Positions 20,419-27,324 of a DNA stretch of 27,324 nucleotides are shown here, one piece after another. Origin of the DNA: Oscillospiraceae bacterium (GTDB lineage: Bacteria > Bacillota > Clostridia > Oscillospirales > Oscillospiraceae); the NCBI GenBank assembly GCA_016296235.1, contig JAEDJR010000006.1, positions 1 through 27,324 of the forward strand, written 5' to 3'. The notes below the pieces were generated by a model, which worked only from the letters and a program-made list of their open reading frames with translations, did no database searches and was not told the origin of the DNA. Every line of letters starts with the position of its first letter. Position 1 is the first letter of the stretch. The position numbers and the translations under genes are program-made.

Positions 20419-21144
20419 TTACATTCTGCTCCGATCCGATTTGACCGAGGTAATGCTGCTGTGATTGTTGAGGGCGGCAAAGAACTTCTGCATCCGTTCT
20501 GAAGCGTGACGGCCGCTGAAATCGGCCTTGAAGCTGATTTCATAGGAGCCCTCTTCGCTGCTGTCCACCTGCATTCTTGCCAGCGTGGCGTCATGGGCGG
20601 ATGCCAGCTTGTTGATGAGTTCCAGCGCCGAGACAACGTCCGTGCAATCCACGGAGAACATATAGAGCTCGTAGCGGCCATGCATCAGCTTTTTTTGCAG
20701 CAATTCGAACACAGTCAGTGTAATCATCATGCACAGAGTTCCGATCAGGGCAACGGCGTAGTAGCCGCCGCCGGCGGCCACGCCCAGGCAGGCCACAGCC
20801 CACACGCTGGCGGCAGTGGTCAGACCCTTGATGGAGGGGCCCTCCTTCATGATGGTTCCGGCCCCCAGGAAGCCAACGCCGGTGATGACCTGCGCGCTCA
20901 AGCGGGCGGGATCCGGCGTCGCGCCGTAGGCACGGTATTGATAGAAAATCATCTGACTGGTGAGCATGACCACGCAGGCACCCAGGGACACCAGCATGTG
21001 GGTGCGCATACCTGCCGGACGGTGGGTGTATTCCCGCTCTGTTCCGATGATCGCGCCAACCAGCATGGCGCACAGCAAGCGCAGAACAATATCAAGCGGA
21101 GACATAGCCAGAGCCGAAAGGTCAACCTGGTTCAACGATGTCAT
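20419..21144 (-). CDS. MgtC/SapB-family membrane protein
   Basis: A 241-residue protein with four to five N-terminal helices and a soluble C-terminal domain of about 90 residues. The family motif LVGAIIGTEREYTHRPAGMRTH is near residues 28-50, followed by ITGVGFLGAGTIMKEG and VKGLTTAAS-like (SIKGLTTAASVWAVACLG), all hallmarks of MgtC. The C-terminal part resembles the ACT-like domain of MgtC. In Salmonella and Mycobacterium MgtC affects growth at low Mg2+ and phosphate and ATP balance; here the role is unknown. It is 53 bases upstream of hppA in the same direction, and magnesium is a cofactor of pyrophosphatases, so a link through Mg2+/PPi balance is possible but inferred. GGAGTG precedes the ATG. 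Confidence 0.88.
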   Translation of the reverse strand: MTSLNQVDLSALAMSPLDIVLRLLCAMLVGAIIGTEREYTHRPAGMRTHMLVSLGACVVMLTSQMIFYQYRAYGATPDPARLSAQVITGVGFLGAGTIMKEGPSIKGLTTAASVWAVACLGVAAGGGYYAVALIGTLCMMITLTVFELLQKKLMHGRYELYMFSVDCTDVVSALELINKLASAHDATLARMQVDSSEEGSYEISFKADFSGRHASERMQKFFAALNNHSSITSVKSDRSRM

Positions 21145-21188
21145 AGGAAATCACTCCTGTCTGCATGATGCTTCCGGAATGGCGGCGA

Positions 21189-22754
21189 TCAGCAGTATTG
21201 GGTACCCAGACCCAAAACCATGGCCTCATAGGCTTTGCGAACCTTGGCATAGTTGCCGTCCCGGTCCAGTGCAATGCCGCGGCCAACGCCGTCTACAATT
21301 TGTCCGCGTCCGATCTCGGCCAGACGCTTTTCCAGCTTCCGCAGCAGCTCCGGTGCACTGCCCGGCTCGGTGCTGCGGCCGTCGAAGATAATATGGAAGT
21401 AGACTTCTTCCACACCTTCCGCCATTTCAGCCAGCATCAGGGGGTAATCGATGCAGCCATGGCTGGATTTCTCGGTCAGGTAGGCCAGCAGGTGCAGGGC
21501 GCCGCCCTTGCGGGCATTTTCGATGGTGGTCAGGAACACGGGATTCGTGCGGAAGGAACCGTCACGGATTGCGGCGTCCATGCGAACGTCATCCTGCGCC
21601 ACAACGCGGCCCGCGCCCAGGTTGGAGTGGCCGGCTTCGGAGTTGCCGGCTTTGCCGGCCTGCAGTCCCACATTTTCACCGCTGGCCTGCAGACGGCTGT
21701 TGGGCCAGGCAGCCAGCATGGCGTCCCAGTCGTGGGTGTCCGCCAGGAAGATGGCGTCGTTGTCGTCGCCGCTGCCGTAGCCCCAGCCGTCCAGGACCAC
21801 CAGCATCACCTTGCTGTTGGTGATGCCTTCGGTGACAATCAGGGATTCGCCGCTCATTTCCGCAGGCTGCTCCACACCCAGAACACGCAGCACCGTCGGA
21901 GCCACATCGCCCAGACGGCCGTCCCGCAGGGTAATCCCGCGGCCCTGGGGATCCATCACCAGGAAGGGCACCTGATTGGTGGTATGCGCCACATGGGGCT
22001 TTCCCTTGGCGTCCCGCAGGGTTTCGATGTTGCCGTGATCGGCGGTGACCAGAACCAGATAGCCGTGCTCGCGGGCGTAGCTTGTAACCTGGCTGACATA
22101 CCGGCTGACGGTGGCGGCTGCGGCAATCTTCGCTTCCGAATTGGAAGTGTGGCCGATGACGTCGCCGTTGGCGAAATTGGTGAGAATGAAGTCATAGCCC
22201 TCGTCCACGGCGCCCTGAACCTTTTCGGCAACCTGGGGGAGGCTCAGCTCCGGCTTCTGATCGAAGGGAATGCCCTTGGGGGAGGGGACGCAGACGTCCG
22301 TCTCACCGGGAAAGGGCTGGTTATAGCCGCCGTTGAAGAAGAAGGTGACATGGGCGTATTTTTCGGATTCGGCACAGTGGAATTGCCGCAGGCCGGCTTC
22401 ACTGAGCACCTGCGCCAGAGGCTTCTGCACTTTTTCCGGGGCAAAGGCGATGGGAAGGTTTTTGAATTTCTCATGATACATGGTCATGATGACAAAGCGG
22501 AGATCCTTCATATATTCCCGGGGGAACTTATCAAAGCCGGGCTCCGTGAAGGCCTCGGTCAATTCAATCTCACGCTCACCGCGGCGGCAGCAGAAAATGA
22601 CCTGATCTCCGTCTTTGATTTTGCCAATGGGCGCTCCGGTTTCATCAACCCGGGTCAAAGGCTCCAGATAGTAATCGGTCTGCCCCTGGGCGTAGGCGGC
22701 TTCCACCGCTTTTGCCAGAGCCTCACCGCCGATGGTACGTACTGTTTCGGACAT
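21189..22754 (-). CDS. Circularly permuted phosphoglycerate mutase (iPGM)-like enzyme
   Basis: A 521-residue protein of the cofactor-independent phosphoglycerate mutase type, alkaline phosphatase superfamily, but with its parts in swapped order. Residues about 8-305 match the natural second half: AYAQGQTDYYLEP, CAESEKYAHVTFFFNGG (K132), NGDVIGHTS (D198, H202), VTADHGNIE (D239, H240), PHVAHTTN (H254, H257), ending EMSGESLI. Then after a short linker VTEGITNS come the natural N-terminal motifs: VMLVVLDGWGYG (D322), ASGENVGL, GNSEAGHSN with the phosphoryl-accepting Ser372, and H432 and GRGIALDRDG (R492, R498). All metal and nucleophile residues are present. Transferase-side motifs are altered: DGRST instead of DGRDT, and no NFRxDR. 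The start has a perfect AGGAGG. Substrate is therefore uncertain, either 2-/3-phosphoglycerate or another phospho-ester. Confidence 0.9.
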   Translation of the reverse strand: MSETVRTIGGEALAKAVEAAYAQGQTDYYLEPLTRVDETGAPIGKIKDGDQVIFCCRRGEREIELTEAFTEPGFDKFPREYMKDLRFVIMTMYHEKFKNLPIAFAPEKVQKPLAQVLSEAGLRQFHCAESEKYAHVTFFFNGGYNQPFPGETDVCVPSPKGIPFDQKPELSLPQVAEKVQGAVDEGYDFILTNFANGDVIGHTSNSEAKIAAAATVSRYVSQVTSYAREHGYLVLVTADHGNIETLRDAKGKPHVAHTTNQVPFLVMDPQGRGITLRDGRLGDVAPTVLRVLGVEQPAEMSGESLIVTEGITNSKVMLVVLDGWGYGSGDDNDAIFLADTHDWDAMLAAWPNSRLQASGENVGLQAGKAGNSEAGHSNLGAGRVVAQDDVRMDAAIRDGSFRTNPVFLTTIENARKGGALHLLAYLTEKSSHGCIDYPLMLAEMAEGVEEVYFHIIFDGRSTEPGSAPELLRKLEKRLAEIGRGQIVDGVGRGIALDRDGNYAKVRKAYEAMVLGLGTQYC

Positions 22755-22766
22755 GACAGTTCCTCC

Positions 22767-23498
22767 TTATTTCAGCGGCGGGAAGAGATCCAGCAGCTGG
22801 GAAAAATGACTGATGAAGTGATCCGGCTTGTTGGCCGGCGTGACGGTCTGAGGCTTTTTACCGGGATACTGGACACCGACGGTCATACCCAGACCTGCGG
22901 CTTTGGCGCCGATGATGTCCCGATCCAGGTTGTCACCCACATAGCAGGTGCAGGCCGGATCTGCGCCGGTTTCCTCCAGGGCGTAATAGTAGATGGCCGG
23001 GTGAGGCTTGCGGATGAGGCAGACGGAAGACTGCTGAACGGTTTTGAAATAGGGGCGCAGGCCATCCCGATCCAGCCATTCATCCACTTCTTCCACGCCG
23101 ACCAGGTCGCTGACGATGCCCAGGGTGTAGCCCCGGCGGCTGAGCTCTTTGATGGTTTCAATTCCGCCGTCGGTGACCACCCGCTCACCCTTGGTTTTGC
23201 GGTAGGCGTAGGTCATTTCGTCGGCATGGGCTTCCACCTGCTCCCGGGGGAAGTCATAGGCCAGCCAGCGGGTCCACAGTGTTTTAACCGGCGCTTCGCA
23301 ATAGAAGGTCAGCGCCCACTCGCGGTACTTGTCATAGCGCGGCTCGATCACAGTCCGGTAGAACTCCTCCGGGTCTGTCTCCACGCCCAGGCACCGGGTG
23401 ATGACGGCCATGGCTTCCCGCTGATAAGCGGGATCCTTGCGGATGACACGGAAGGTATCTCCAAGATCCACAAAGATCGTATTGATCTGATGCTCCAT
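22767..23498 (-). CDS. HAD-family hydrolase, fourth of four in tandem
   Basis: A 243-residue HAD-like hydrolase. Motif I is VDLGDT with nucleophile D11 and Gly instead of the second Asp at position +2. A helical cap region follows (residues about 20-110), then motif II GIVSDL, motif III Lys in LIRKPHPAIYYYA and motif IV VGDNLDRDIIGAKAAG. The frame is open upstream to 23579, but the ATG at 23498 with a perfect AGGAGG is the start and lies 13 bases after the previous HAD stop. The cap sequence resembles those of the next two HAD genes, with YDKYREWAL matching YAPYRDWAL, so they arose by duplication. Likely a phosphatase on a small phosphorylated metabolite; substrate unknown. The iPGM-like gene begins 12 bases after. 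Confidence 0.87.
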   Translation of the reverse strand: MEHQINTIFVDLGDTFRVIRKDPAYQREAMAVITRCLGVETDPEEFYRTVIEPRYDKYREWALTFYCEAPVKTLWTRWLAYDFPREQVEAHADEMTYAYRKTKGERVVTDGGIETIKELSRRGYTLGIVSDLVGVEEVDEWLDRDGLRPYFKTVQQSSVCLIRKPHPAIYYYALEETGADPACTCYVGDNLDRDIIGAKAAGLGMTVGVQYPGKKPQTVTPANKPDHFISHFSQLLDLFPPLK

Positions 23499-23511
23499 CC
23501 CATATTCCTCC

Positions 23512-24234
23512 TTACGGCAGTATCGGAAGATCCAGAATATCCGGGAACCGGTGAACAATGAAATCCGGCCGGTTCGCATCGGTGATGGTTTTCTTTGCTA
23601 GCTTCTCCGGGCTGATGAACAAAATGTTGGCGCCGATTCCTGCGGCCTTGGCTCCGGTGATGTCGCGGTTGAGGTTGTCGGCCACGGAGGCGCATTGCTC
23701 CGGGCGCAGGCCCAGCTGCTCGCAGCCCATCAGATACATCTGCGGATCGGGCTTGCGGATGTGACAGACGGAGGAGAGGACGACAGCATCGAAGTATTGC
23801 TCCAGACCGTCTTCCCGCAGCCAGTTGGGAATCTCCTCTTCGCCGATGAGGTTGGAGATAATGCCCAGCCGGTAGCCCCGGTCGTGGAGCGTTCGGATGA
23901 CCTCCACGCCGCCTTCCACCACATGGCGCAGTCCCTTGACCTGACGGTACTGGAAGGTCATCTCATGGCAGATCTCCTGCAGGCGGGCATCGTCCATCTC
24001 CGGAAGAAGCCACTTTTTCCACAGTTCATAGTCGCCGGCTTCCCGGTTTTCGGTGAGAGCCCAGTCGCGGTAAGGGGCGTAGCGCGCTTCGATCATGTCG
24101 ATGAACGTTTGGGGATCTGCGGCGCCGGCCAGCTGAGCCATACGGGCCTTGGCCCGCTCCTGGTGTTCCGGAACATCCTCCGCAATGCGGAGGGTGCCGC
24201 CCAGGTCAAAAAACACGCCTTTGATCTGTTCCAT
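23512..24234 (-). CDS. HAD-family hydrolase, third of four in tandem
   Basis: A 240-residue paralogue of its neighbours. Motif I FFDLGGT (D10), motif II GIISNL, motif III Lys in HIRKPDPQMYLM and motif IV in VADNLNRDITGAKAAG, where the usual GDN reads ADN. The cap contains YAPYRDWALTENREAGDYELWKKW-type features, close to the fourth copy. Start ATG at 24234 has GAGGTG upstream. It begins 8 bases after the second copy ends and is followed 13 bases later by the fourth. Predicted cytoplasmic phosphatase; substrate unknown. Confidence 0.87.
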   Translation of the reverse strand: MEQIKGVFFDLGGTLRIAEDVPEHQERAKARMAQLAGAADPQTFIDMIEARYAPYRDWALTENREAGDYELWKKWLLPEMDDARLQEICHEMTFQYRQVKGLRHVVEGGVEVIRTLHDRGYRLGIISNLIGEEEIPNWLREDGLEQYFDAVVLSSVCHIRKPDPQMYLMGCEQLGLRPEQCASVADNLNRDITGAKAAGIGANILFISPEKLAKKTITDANRPDFIVHRFPDILDLPILP

Positions 24235-24242
24235 GGGACACC

Positions 24243-24974
24243 TCAGTTTCTGGGGGGGAACAGATCCAGCAGGTCGCGGATTGCCTTGATGCAGTAATCG
24301 GGCTTTACGGTAGGCGTCTTTCCCTCCCGGTCAGCCGTGCCGGCATCTTCATAGAGGATCATGCTGCCGTAGCCGGCGTCCACGGCGCCTTCCACGTCCC
24401 GAACAGGGTTGTCGCCCACATAAGCGCAGTTTTCGGGGTCGGAGCCGATGCAGCGGGAGGCCAGCAGGTAGATGGCAGGATCCGGCTTGCGAAGACGAAC
24501 CTTGGAGGACAGGATGACGGTCTGGAAGCAGTCCGCCACCTGATCGTGGCACATCCAATCGGGGATTTCCGTTTCCGTAATGGTATTGGCGATGATACCG
24601 AGCTTGTAGCCGCGGCGCTTCAGTTCCCGCAGGGTATCTTTCACATCGTCATGGGGCAGCCGGCGGCCATCGTGATCCCGCCACAGACGGGTCAGACGAG
24701 CGGCGTGGGGAGCGATCCGTTCGGCGGGATAGTCCGGCAGCAGATACTGCAGCCAGAGCTCCATCTCGGATACATCCAGCAGAATGGTCTTGGCCATCTT
24801 GCGGTAGGCCTTCCAGTTGCGGTTCAGCTTTTCAAAGAAGACGTCGTGGGATTCTGTGGTTCCGACGATTTCCATCAGCTCCCGGTCGGCAGCTGCGGAG
24901 AACTCGGGATCTTCCACCACATAACGCAGGGTTGCACCCACGTCGAAGAAGATAGTATCGATATTCCGGTTCAT
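24243..24974 (-). CDS. HAD-family hydrolase, second of four, motif II altered
   Basis: A 243-residue HAD-like protein. Motif I is FFDVGAT (D11, T15), motif III Lys in LRKPDPAIYLLA, motif IV VGDNPVRDVEGAVDAG. Motif II reads GIIANT, with Ala in place of the Ser/Thr that normally binds the phosphate, so activity may be reduced or the next Thr may substitute. The cap carries WKAYRKMAKTILLDVSEMELWLQY, aligned with the other copies. Start ATG at 24974 has a perfect AGGAGG. It ends 8 bases before the third copy and begins 55 bases after the first. Confidence 0.86.
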   Translation of the reverse strand: MNRNIDTIFFDVGATLRYVVEDPEFSAAADRELMEIVGTTESHDVFFEKLNRNWKAYRKMAKTILLDVSEMELWLQYLLPDYPAERIAPHAARLTRLWRDHDGRRLPHDDVKDTLRELKRRGYKLGIIANTITETEIPDWMCHDQVADCFQTVILSSKVRLRKPDPAIYLLASRCIGSDPENCAYVGDNPVRDVEGAVDAGYGSMILYEDAGTADREGKTPTVKPDYCIKAIRDLLDLFPPRN

Positions 24975-25029
24975 CAGGGGTTCCTCCTAGCAATGTAATC
25001 AGATTCGGTTTCGCGTTCGTATGATGCTG

Positions 25030-25785
25030 TTAAAGACTGTTTTCGTGTTCCAGGATTGCGGGGATTTCCGACAGATCCTGTATCAGATAATCGGGGCGGT
25101 AGGGGCCGCCTTCCAGACCGGCGTCACGGTGTGCGATACCGGGATTGTGGATCTGGATCATGAGCTTCCAGCCGGCGGCCCGGGTGCCCCGGACGTCTCT
25201 GGAAATGGTGTCTCCCACATAGGCAAGCTCGTTCGGCTCCAGGCCAAGCTCTCGCTCCGCCACACGGAAAATATCCGGCGACGGCTTGCGAATGCCGGTC
25301 GAAGAGGAGAGTATCACGGTTTCCATGTAGGATTCTATGCCGTACTCCCGAAGAAAGTGGGGAACGACGGAGGTGGAGATAATGTTGCTGATGACGCCAA
25401 GACGCAGGCCCATGCGATGCAGTTGCTCCATGGTTTCCTTCAAATGGGGCCGCCGCATAATCCGCACGCGCTCATAGTCGTAAAGGAAGCTCAGCTCCTC
25501 CGCCATAGGCTCCAGGGTTTCTTTGGAGAGTCCGTAATCGCGCAGATAGTATTCGCTCCAGATCGTTGCTGCCGGCAGCTCCCGCAGGGTCTGCTCGGAC
25601 AGGTGTTTGTACTGCTCGCCGTTTTCATGCAGCTGCAGGGCCAGCTGTTCCGGAGTCGTCCCGAGGCGTATCCCATAATCCTCAAGCCGGTCCAGAAGCC
25701 GCCTGGCAAACCACAGATTACGGCCGGACGGAGAATCGGCTGTGTGCATGGTTCCGCCCAAGTCAAATAAAACCGCTTTGATCAT
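25030..25785 (-). CDS. HAD-family hydrolase, first of four, operon-proximal
   Basis: A 251-residue HAD-like hydrolase, the most divergent of the four. Motif I LFDLGGT (D8), motif II GVISNI, motif III Lys in GIRKPSPDIFRVA, motif IV VGDTISRDVRGTRAAG. The N-terminal part has a short insertion after motif I (HTADSPSGRNLWFARRLLDRL). Start ATG at 25785 follows GGGAGGTGAAG. It is the first gene after the promoter at 25860-25888 and the operator-like site at 25834, so expression of the unit probably starts here. Substrate unknown. Confidence 0.87.
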   Translation of the reverse strand: MIKAVLFDLGGTMHTADSPSGRNLWFARRLLDRLEDYGIRLGTTPEQLALQLHENGEQYKHLSEQTLRELPAATIWSEYYLRDYGLSKETLEPMAEELSFLYDYERVRIMRRPHLKETMEQLHRMGLRLGVISNIISTSVVPHFLREYGIESYMETVILSSSTGIRKPSPDIFRVAERELGLEPNELAYVGDTISRDVRGTRAAGWKLMIQIHNPGIAHRDAGLEGGPYRPDYLIQDLSEIPAILEHENSL

Positions 25786-25833
25786 TTCGCTTCACCTCCC
25801 TGTGCTTCACAGCGGGTCGGTTAGATTTTACTC

Positions 25834-25841
25834 AAACGTTT
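25834..25841. promoter_or_regulatory. Operator-like palindrome AAACGTTT
   Basis: A perfect 8-base palindrome with a central CG, the typical core of LacI-family operators. It lies about 12 to 20 bases downstream of the predicted - strand start, between promoter and ribosome binding site, an ideal repression position. The adjacent divergent gene encodes a LacI-family regulator. Outside the core the arms (CTC left, CCG right) are not symmetric, so affinity is uncertain. Confidence 0.5.
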
Positions 25842-25859
25842 CCGCTTTTCTTACTTTGA

Positions 25860-25888
25860 ATTTTACAGCATTTTATTTTCCATGTCAA
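25860..25888 (-). promoter_or_regulatory. Consensus promoter of the HAD/iPGM/hppA unit
   Basis: On the - strand, TTGACA at 25888-25883 and TAAAAT at 25865-25860 are spaced by 17 bases. Start near 25853 gives a leader of about 68 bases containing the AAACGTTT site. Confidence 0.8.
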
Positions 25889-26103
25889 CACAAATTTTGA
25901 ATTATTTTGATTAAAAAAGAAATGAAATTTTGTAAATTCTATAGAAATCGGAATTTTTCGGATTTTCAATGAAAATTTCCGGTCATTTCGGTTTCAATTT
26001 CCGGAACCTGTGATATCATAGAACAGAGGAGCCGGAAGAGAGATAATTGCTCCAAAATATGCCCGTATAAATTGTGGTATTTTGGTAATTATTCATTTTA
26101 TGC
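25889..26103. promoter_or_regulatory. AT-rich intergenic control region
   Basis: No gene is seen. It holds ATTTTCAATGAAAAT at 25962-25976, an inverted repeat with a 3-base centre, and two copies of AATTTCCGG at 25974-25982 and 25996-26004, spaced 22 bases (about two DNA turns). These could be protein-binding sites for the divergent promoters, or chance in AT-rich DNA. Confidence 0.35.
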
Positions 26104-26132
26104 TTGATTTTTTCCACAGAAGCTACTAAAAT
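26104..26132 (+). promoter_or_regulatory. Promoter of the LacI-family gene
   Basis: TTGATT at 26104-26109 and TAAAAT at 26127-26132 with a 17-base spacer. Start near 26139, about 40 bases before the gene. Confidence 0.65.
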
Positions 26133-26150
26133 AGAAATACGGAAATCGCA

Positions 26151-26162
26151 CGAAAATTTTCG
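26151..26162. promoter_or_regulatory. Palindrome in the lacI-type gene leader
   Basis: CGAAAATTTTCG is a perfect 12-base palindrome between the predicted start site and the GGAGG. Its position suits autorepression, but its centre is AT, unlike the AAACGTTT site on the other side, so it may be bound by another factor. Confidence 0.4.
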
Positions 26163-26179
26163 AACCGGAGGCGATGGTT

Positions 26180-27193
26180 TTGAAAAATGTTACGATCAAA
26201 GATGTAGCGAAAGCTGCCGGTGTTTCCTATTCCACGGTATCCCGCGCACTGTCGGGAAGTCCGGAAATCAGTCAGGATACCCGGGAACGGATTCTGCAGG
26301 TCTGCAAGGAAATGAACTACACTGCCAATACGGTGGCCAGGGCTATGGTCATGAAGAGCACAAAGCTTCTCGGATTGATCCTCACCGGTGTCAATAACCC
26401 CTTCATGTCGGAGCTGGCGTATCACATTGACCGCCAGGCCAGAGTGCGGGGCTATAATATTATCCTGTGCAACTCCTCCCGGGACAGCGAACAGGAGCGC
26501 GAGCTTTTCGAGCTGATGATTGGCCGGCAGGTGGACGGTGTGATTCTCTGCCCCTCCGGTCCGGAGACCTATGAGACGCTGCGGCCCTATCTGTCGCGCC
26601 TGCCTACGGTATTTGTGGGCGAAAATTTGCGGGAGGTTCCGGAGAGCTATGTTTCCGTGGACAATACCCGGGGCGCCTATCTTGGGGTAGAGTATCTGTA
26701 TCAGCTGGGCCATCGGGATATTCTGTATTTTGGACGGCGGCGGGGGAGTACCACGCACCAGCTCCGCGCAGAGGGCTACGCCGCGGCCTGCCGGGATCTG
26801 GGCCTGACGCCGCAGTATTGCAACAACACCTTCTCTTTTACATCCATCAAATATGGCTATCAGCTGGCCAAGCAGCTCTTTGCCCAGGAACGGCATTATT
26901 CCGCCATTTTTGCCGCCACGGATACCAATGCGCTGGGCATTATGCAGGCGGCGGAGGAGAACGGAATCCGGATCCCGGAGGACATCTCTCTTCTGGGCTT
27001 TGACAACATCCGCGACAGCGGCCTGCCCAGGATCAATCTGACCACGGTGGAACAGCCCAAGAAGATGCTGGCTTCCGTGGCGGTGGACAGCCTTCTGGAT
27101 AAAATCCAAAACGAGCTGTCCGGCTATACGCACCGGATCCTGACGCCGACGCTGGTGGAGCGTTCGTCCTGCATGCCTTATCATGGCGAATAA
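26180..27193 (+). CDS. LacI-family transcriptional regulator (TTG start)
   Basis: A 337-residue LacI/GalR regulator. The N-terminal helix-turn-helix is VTIKDVAKAAGVSYSTVSRALSG, residues 4-26, with the hinge helix ANTVARAMV near 48-56. The C-terminal periplasmic-binding-like domain has GLILTGVNNPFMSELAYHI, the VDGVILCPSG segment and FAATDTNALGIMQAAEENG. An ATG lies at 26174, but GGAGG at 26167-26171 is only 2 bases from it and 8 bases from the TTG at 26180, which also gives the usual MKNVTIKDV start. It is divergent from the nine-gene - strand unit and probably represses it in response to a sugar or sugar phosphate. The ligand is unknown. Confidence 0.93.
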   Translation: MKNVTIKDVAKAAGVSYSTVSRALSGSPEISQDTRERILQVCKEMNYTANTVARAMVMKSTKLLGLILTGVNNPFMSELAYHIDRQARVRGYNIILCNSSRDSEQERELFELMIGRQVDGVILCPSGPETYETLRPYLSRLPTVFVGENLREVPESYVSVDNTRGAYLGVEYLYQLGHRDILYFGRRRGSTTHQLRAEGYAAACRDLGLTPQYCNNTFSFTSIKYGYQLAKQLFAQERHYSAIFAATDTNALGIMQAAEENGIRIPEDISLLGFDNIRDSGLPRINLTTVEQPKKMLASVAVDSLLDKIQNELSGYTHRILTPTLVERSSCMPYHGE

Positions 27194-27204
27194 GCCAATG
27201 AAAA

Positions 27205-27252
27205 GACAGGAACAGTCACAGCAGTTTGCTCTGCTGTGACTGTTCTTGTGTC
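27205..27252 (+). terminator. Terminator after the LacI-family gene
   Basis: A long stem formed by 27205-27224 and 27231-27252 (core CAGTCACAGCAG/CTGCTGTGACTG, loop TTTGCT), starting 12 bases after the stop and followed by a T-containing tail (TTATCCTGTT). Confidence 0.8.
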
Positions 27253-27313
27253 TTATCCTGTTATGAGATAATATGAAACCAAAGAGACCTATCAATCGGG
27301 ATTTGTCTTTGAA

Positions 27314-27319
27314 TTGACA
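27314..27319 (+). promoter_or_regulatory. Possible -35 element at the window edge
   Basis: A perfect TTGACA six bases from the end of the window; any -10 element would lie outside. The 72 bases after the terminator hold no convincing gene. Confidence 0.25.
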
Positions 27320-27324
27320 ATTGA

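Noticed and set aside
21189..22754. Permuted mutase explained as two separate fragments or a frameshifted gene
   Set aside because: A single frame without stops, one excellent start site and an intact linker across the joined natural ends speak for a true single protein.
21165..23561. Open frame of 798 codons on the + strand
   Set aside because: Antisense to the iPGM-like and HAD genes, with no recognisable domain; the opposite strand has clear motifs and ribosome binding sites.
27274..27318. Short frame of 14 codons after the terminator
   Set aside because: No ribosome binding site, no family resemblance and too short to support.

Overview
The window reads as a GC-rich, gene-dense chromosomal segment of an anaerobic low-motility-type Firmicute, most likely class Clostridia, order Oscillospirales. 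That placement is inferred from the strong AGGAGG ribosome binding sites, the protein flavour, the GGGtGRT/scaffold pair, the K+-dependent membrane pyrophosphatase and the short palindromic repeats typical of gut Clostridia. No rRNA, tRNA, CRISPR array, phage or insertion sequence was seen.

Left part, mostly + strand. A hairpin-rich tandem repeat (1-235) and a tiny membrane protein gene on the - strand come first. A promoter then drives a tightly overlapping operon: a split ThrE-type exporter in two genes, polA, rimI and tsaD. A 400-base non-coding gap with DnaA-box-like sites precedes tsaE, tsaB and upp. Together tsaD, tsaE and tsaB supply three parts of the tRNA t6A37 machinery. A near-consensus promoter follows for a two-gene unit: an IscU/NifU-like scaffold and a GGGtGRT-family protein, both of unknown role. 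An AT-richer orphan membrane protein, a palindromic mobile repeat and a likely attenuator lead into carA and a very unusual carB fused in frame to dapF. A bidirectional terminator ends this half.

Right part, - strand, read from 25785 down to 16423. Nine genes lie in a row: four HAD-family hydrolases, a phosphoglycerate-mutase-like enzyme, an MgtC-like membrane protein, a membrane pyrophosphatase, a PfkB-type sugar kinase and a TIM-barrel sugar isomerase/epimerase. A consensus promoter with an AAACGTTT operator-like palindrome just downstream precedes the first HAD gene, and a LacI-family regulator is divergently transcribed from the same 390-base region. The simplest reading is a LacI-regulated phospho-metabolite operon, with unknown substrate.

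The three strongest observations are: (1) the phosphoglycerate mutase homologue at 21189-22754 is circularly permuted, its natural C-terminal half coming first and its natural N-terminus following in the same reading frame; (2) carbamoyl-phosphate synthase large subunit and diaminopimelate epimerase are encoded as one 1344-residue polypeptide, with the first catalytic cysteine motif of the epimerase altered; (3) carA has a 38-codon leader peptide with U-rich tracts overlapping an intrinsic terminator, an arrangement like the UTP-sensing pyrBI attenuator of enteric bacteria.
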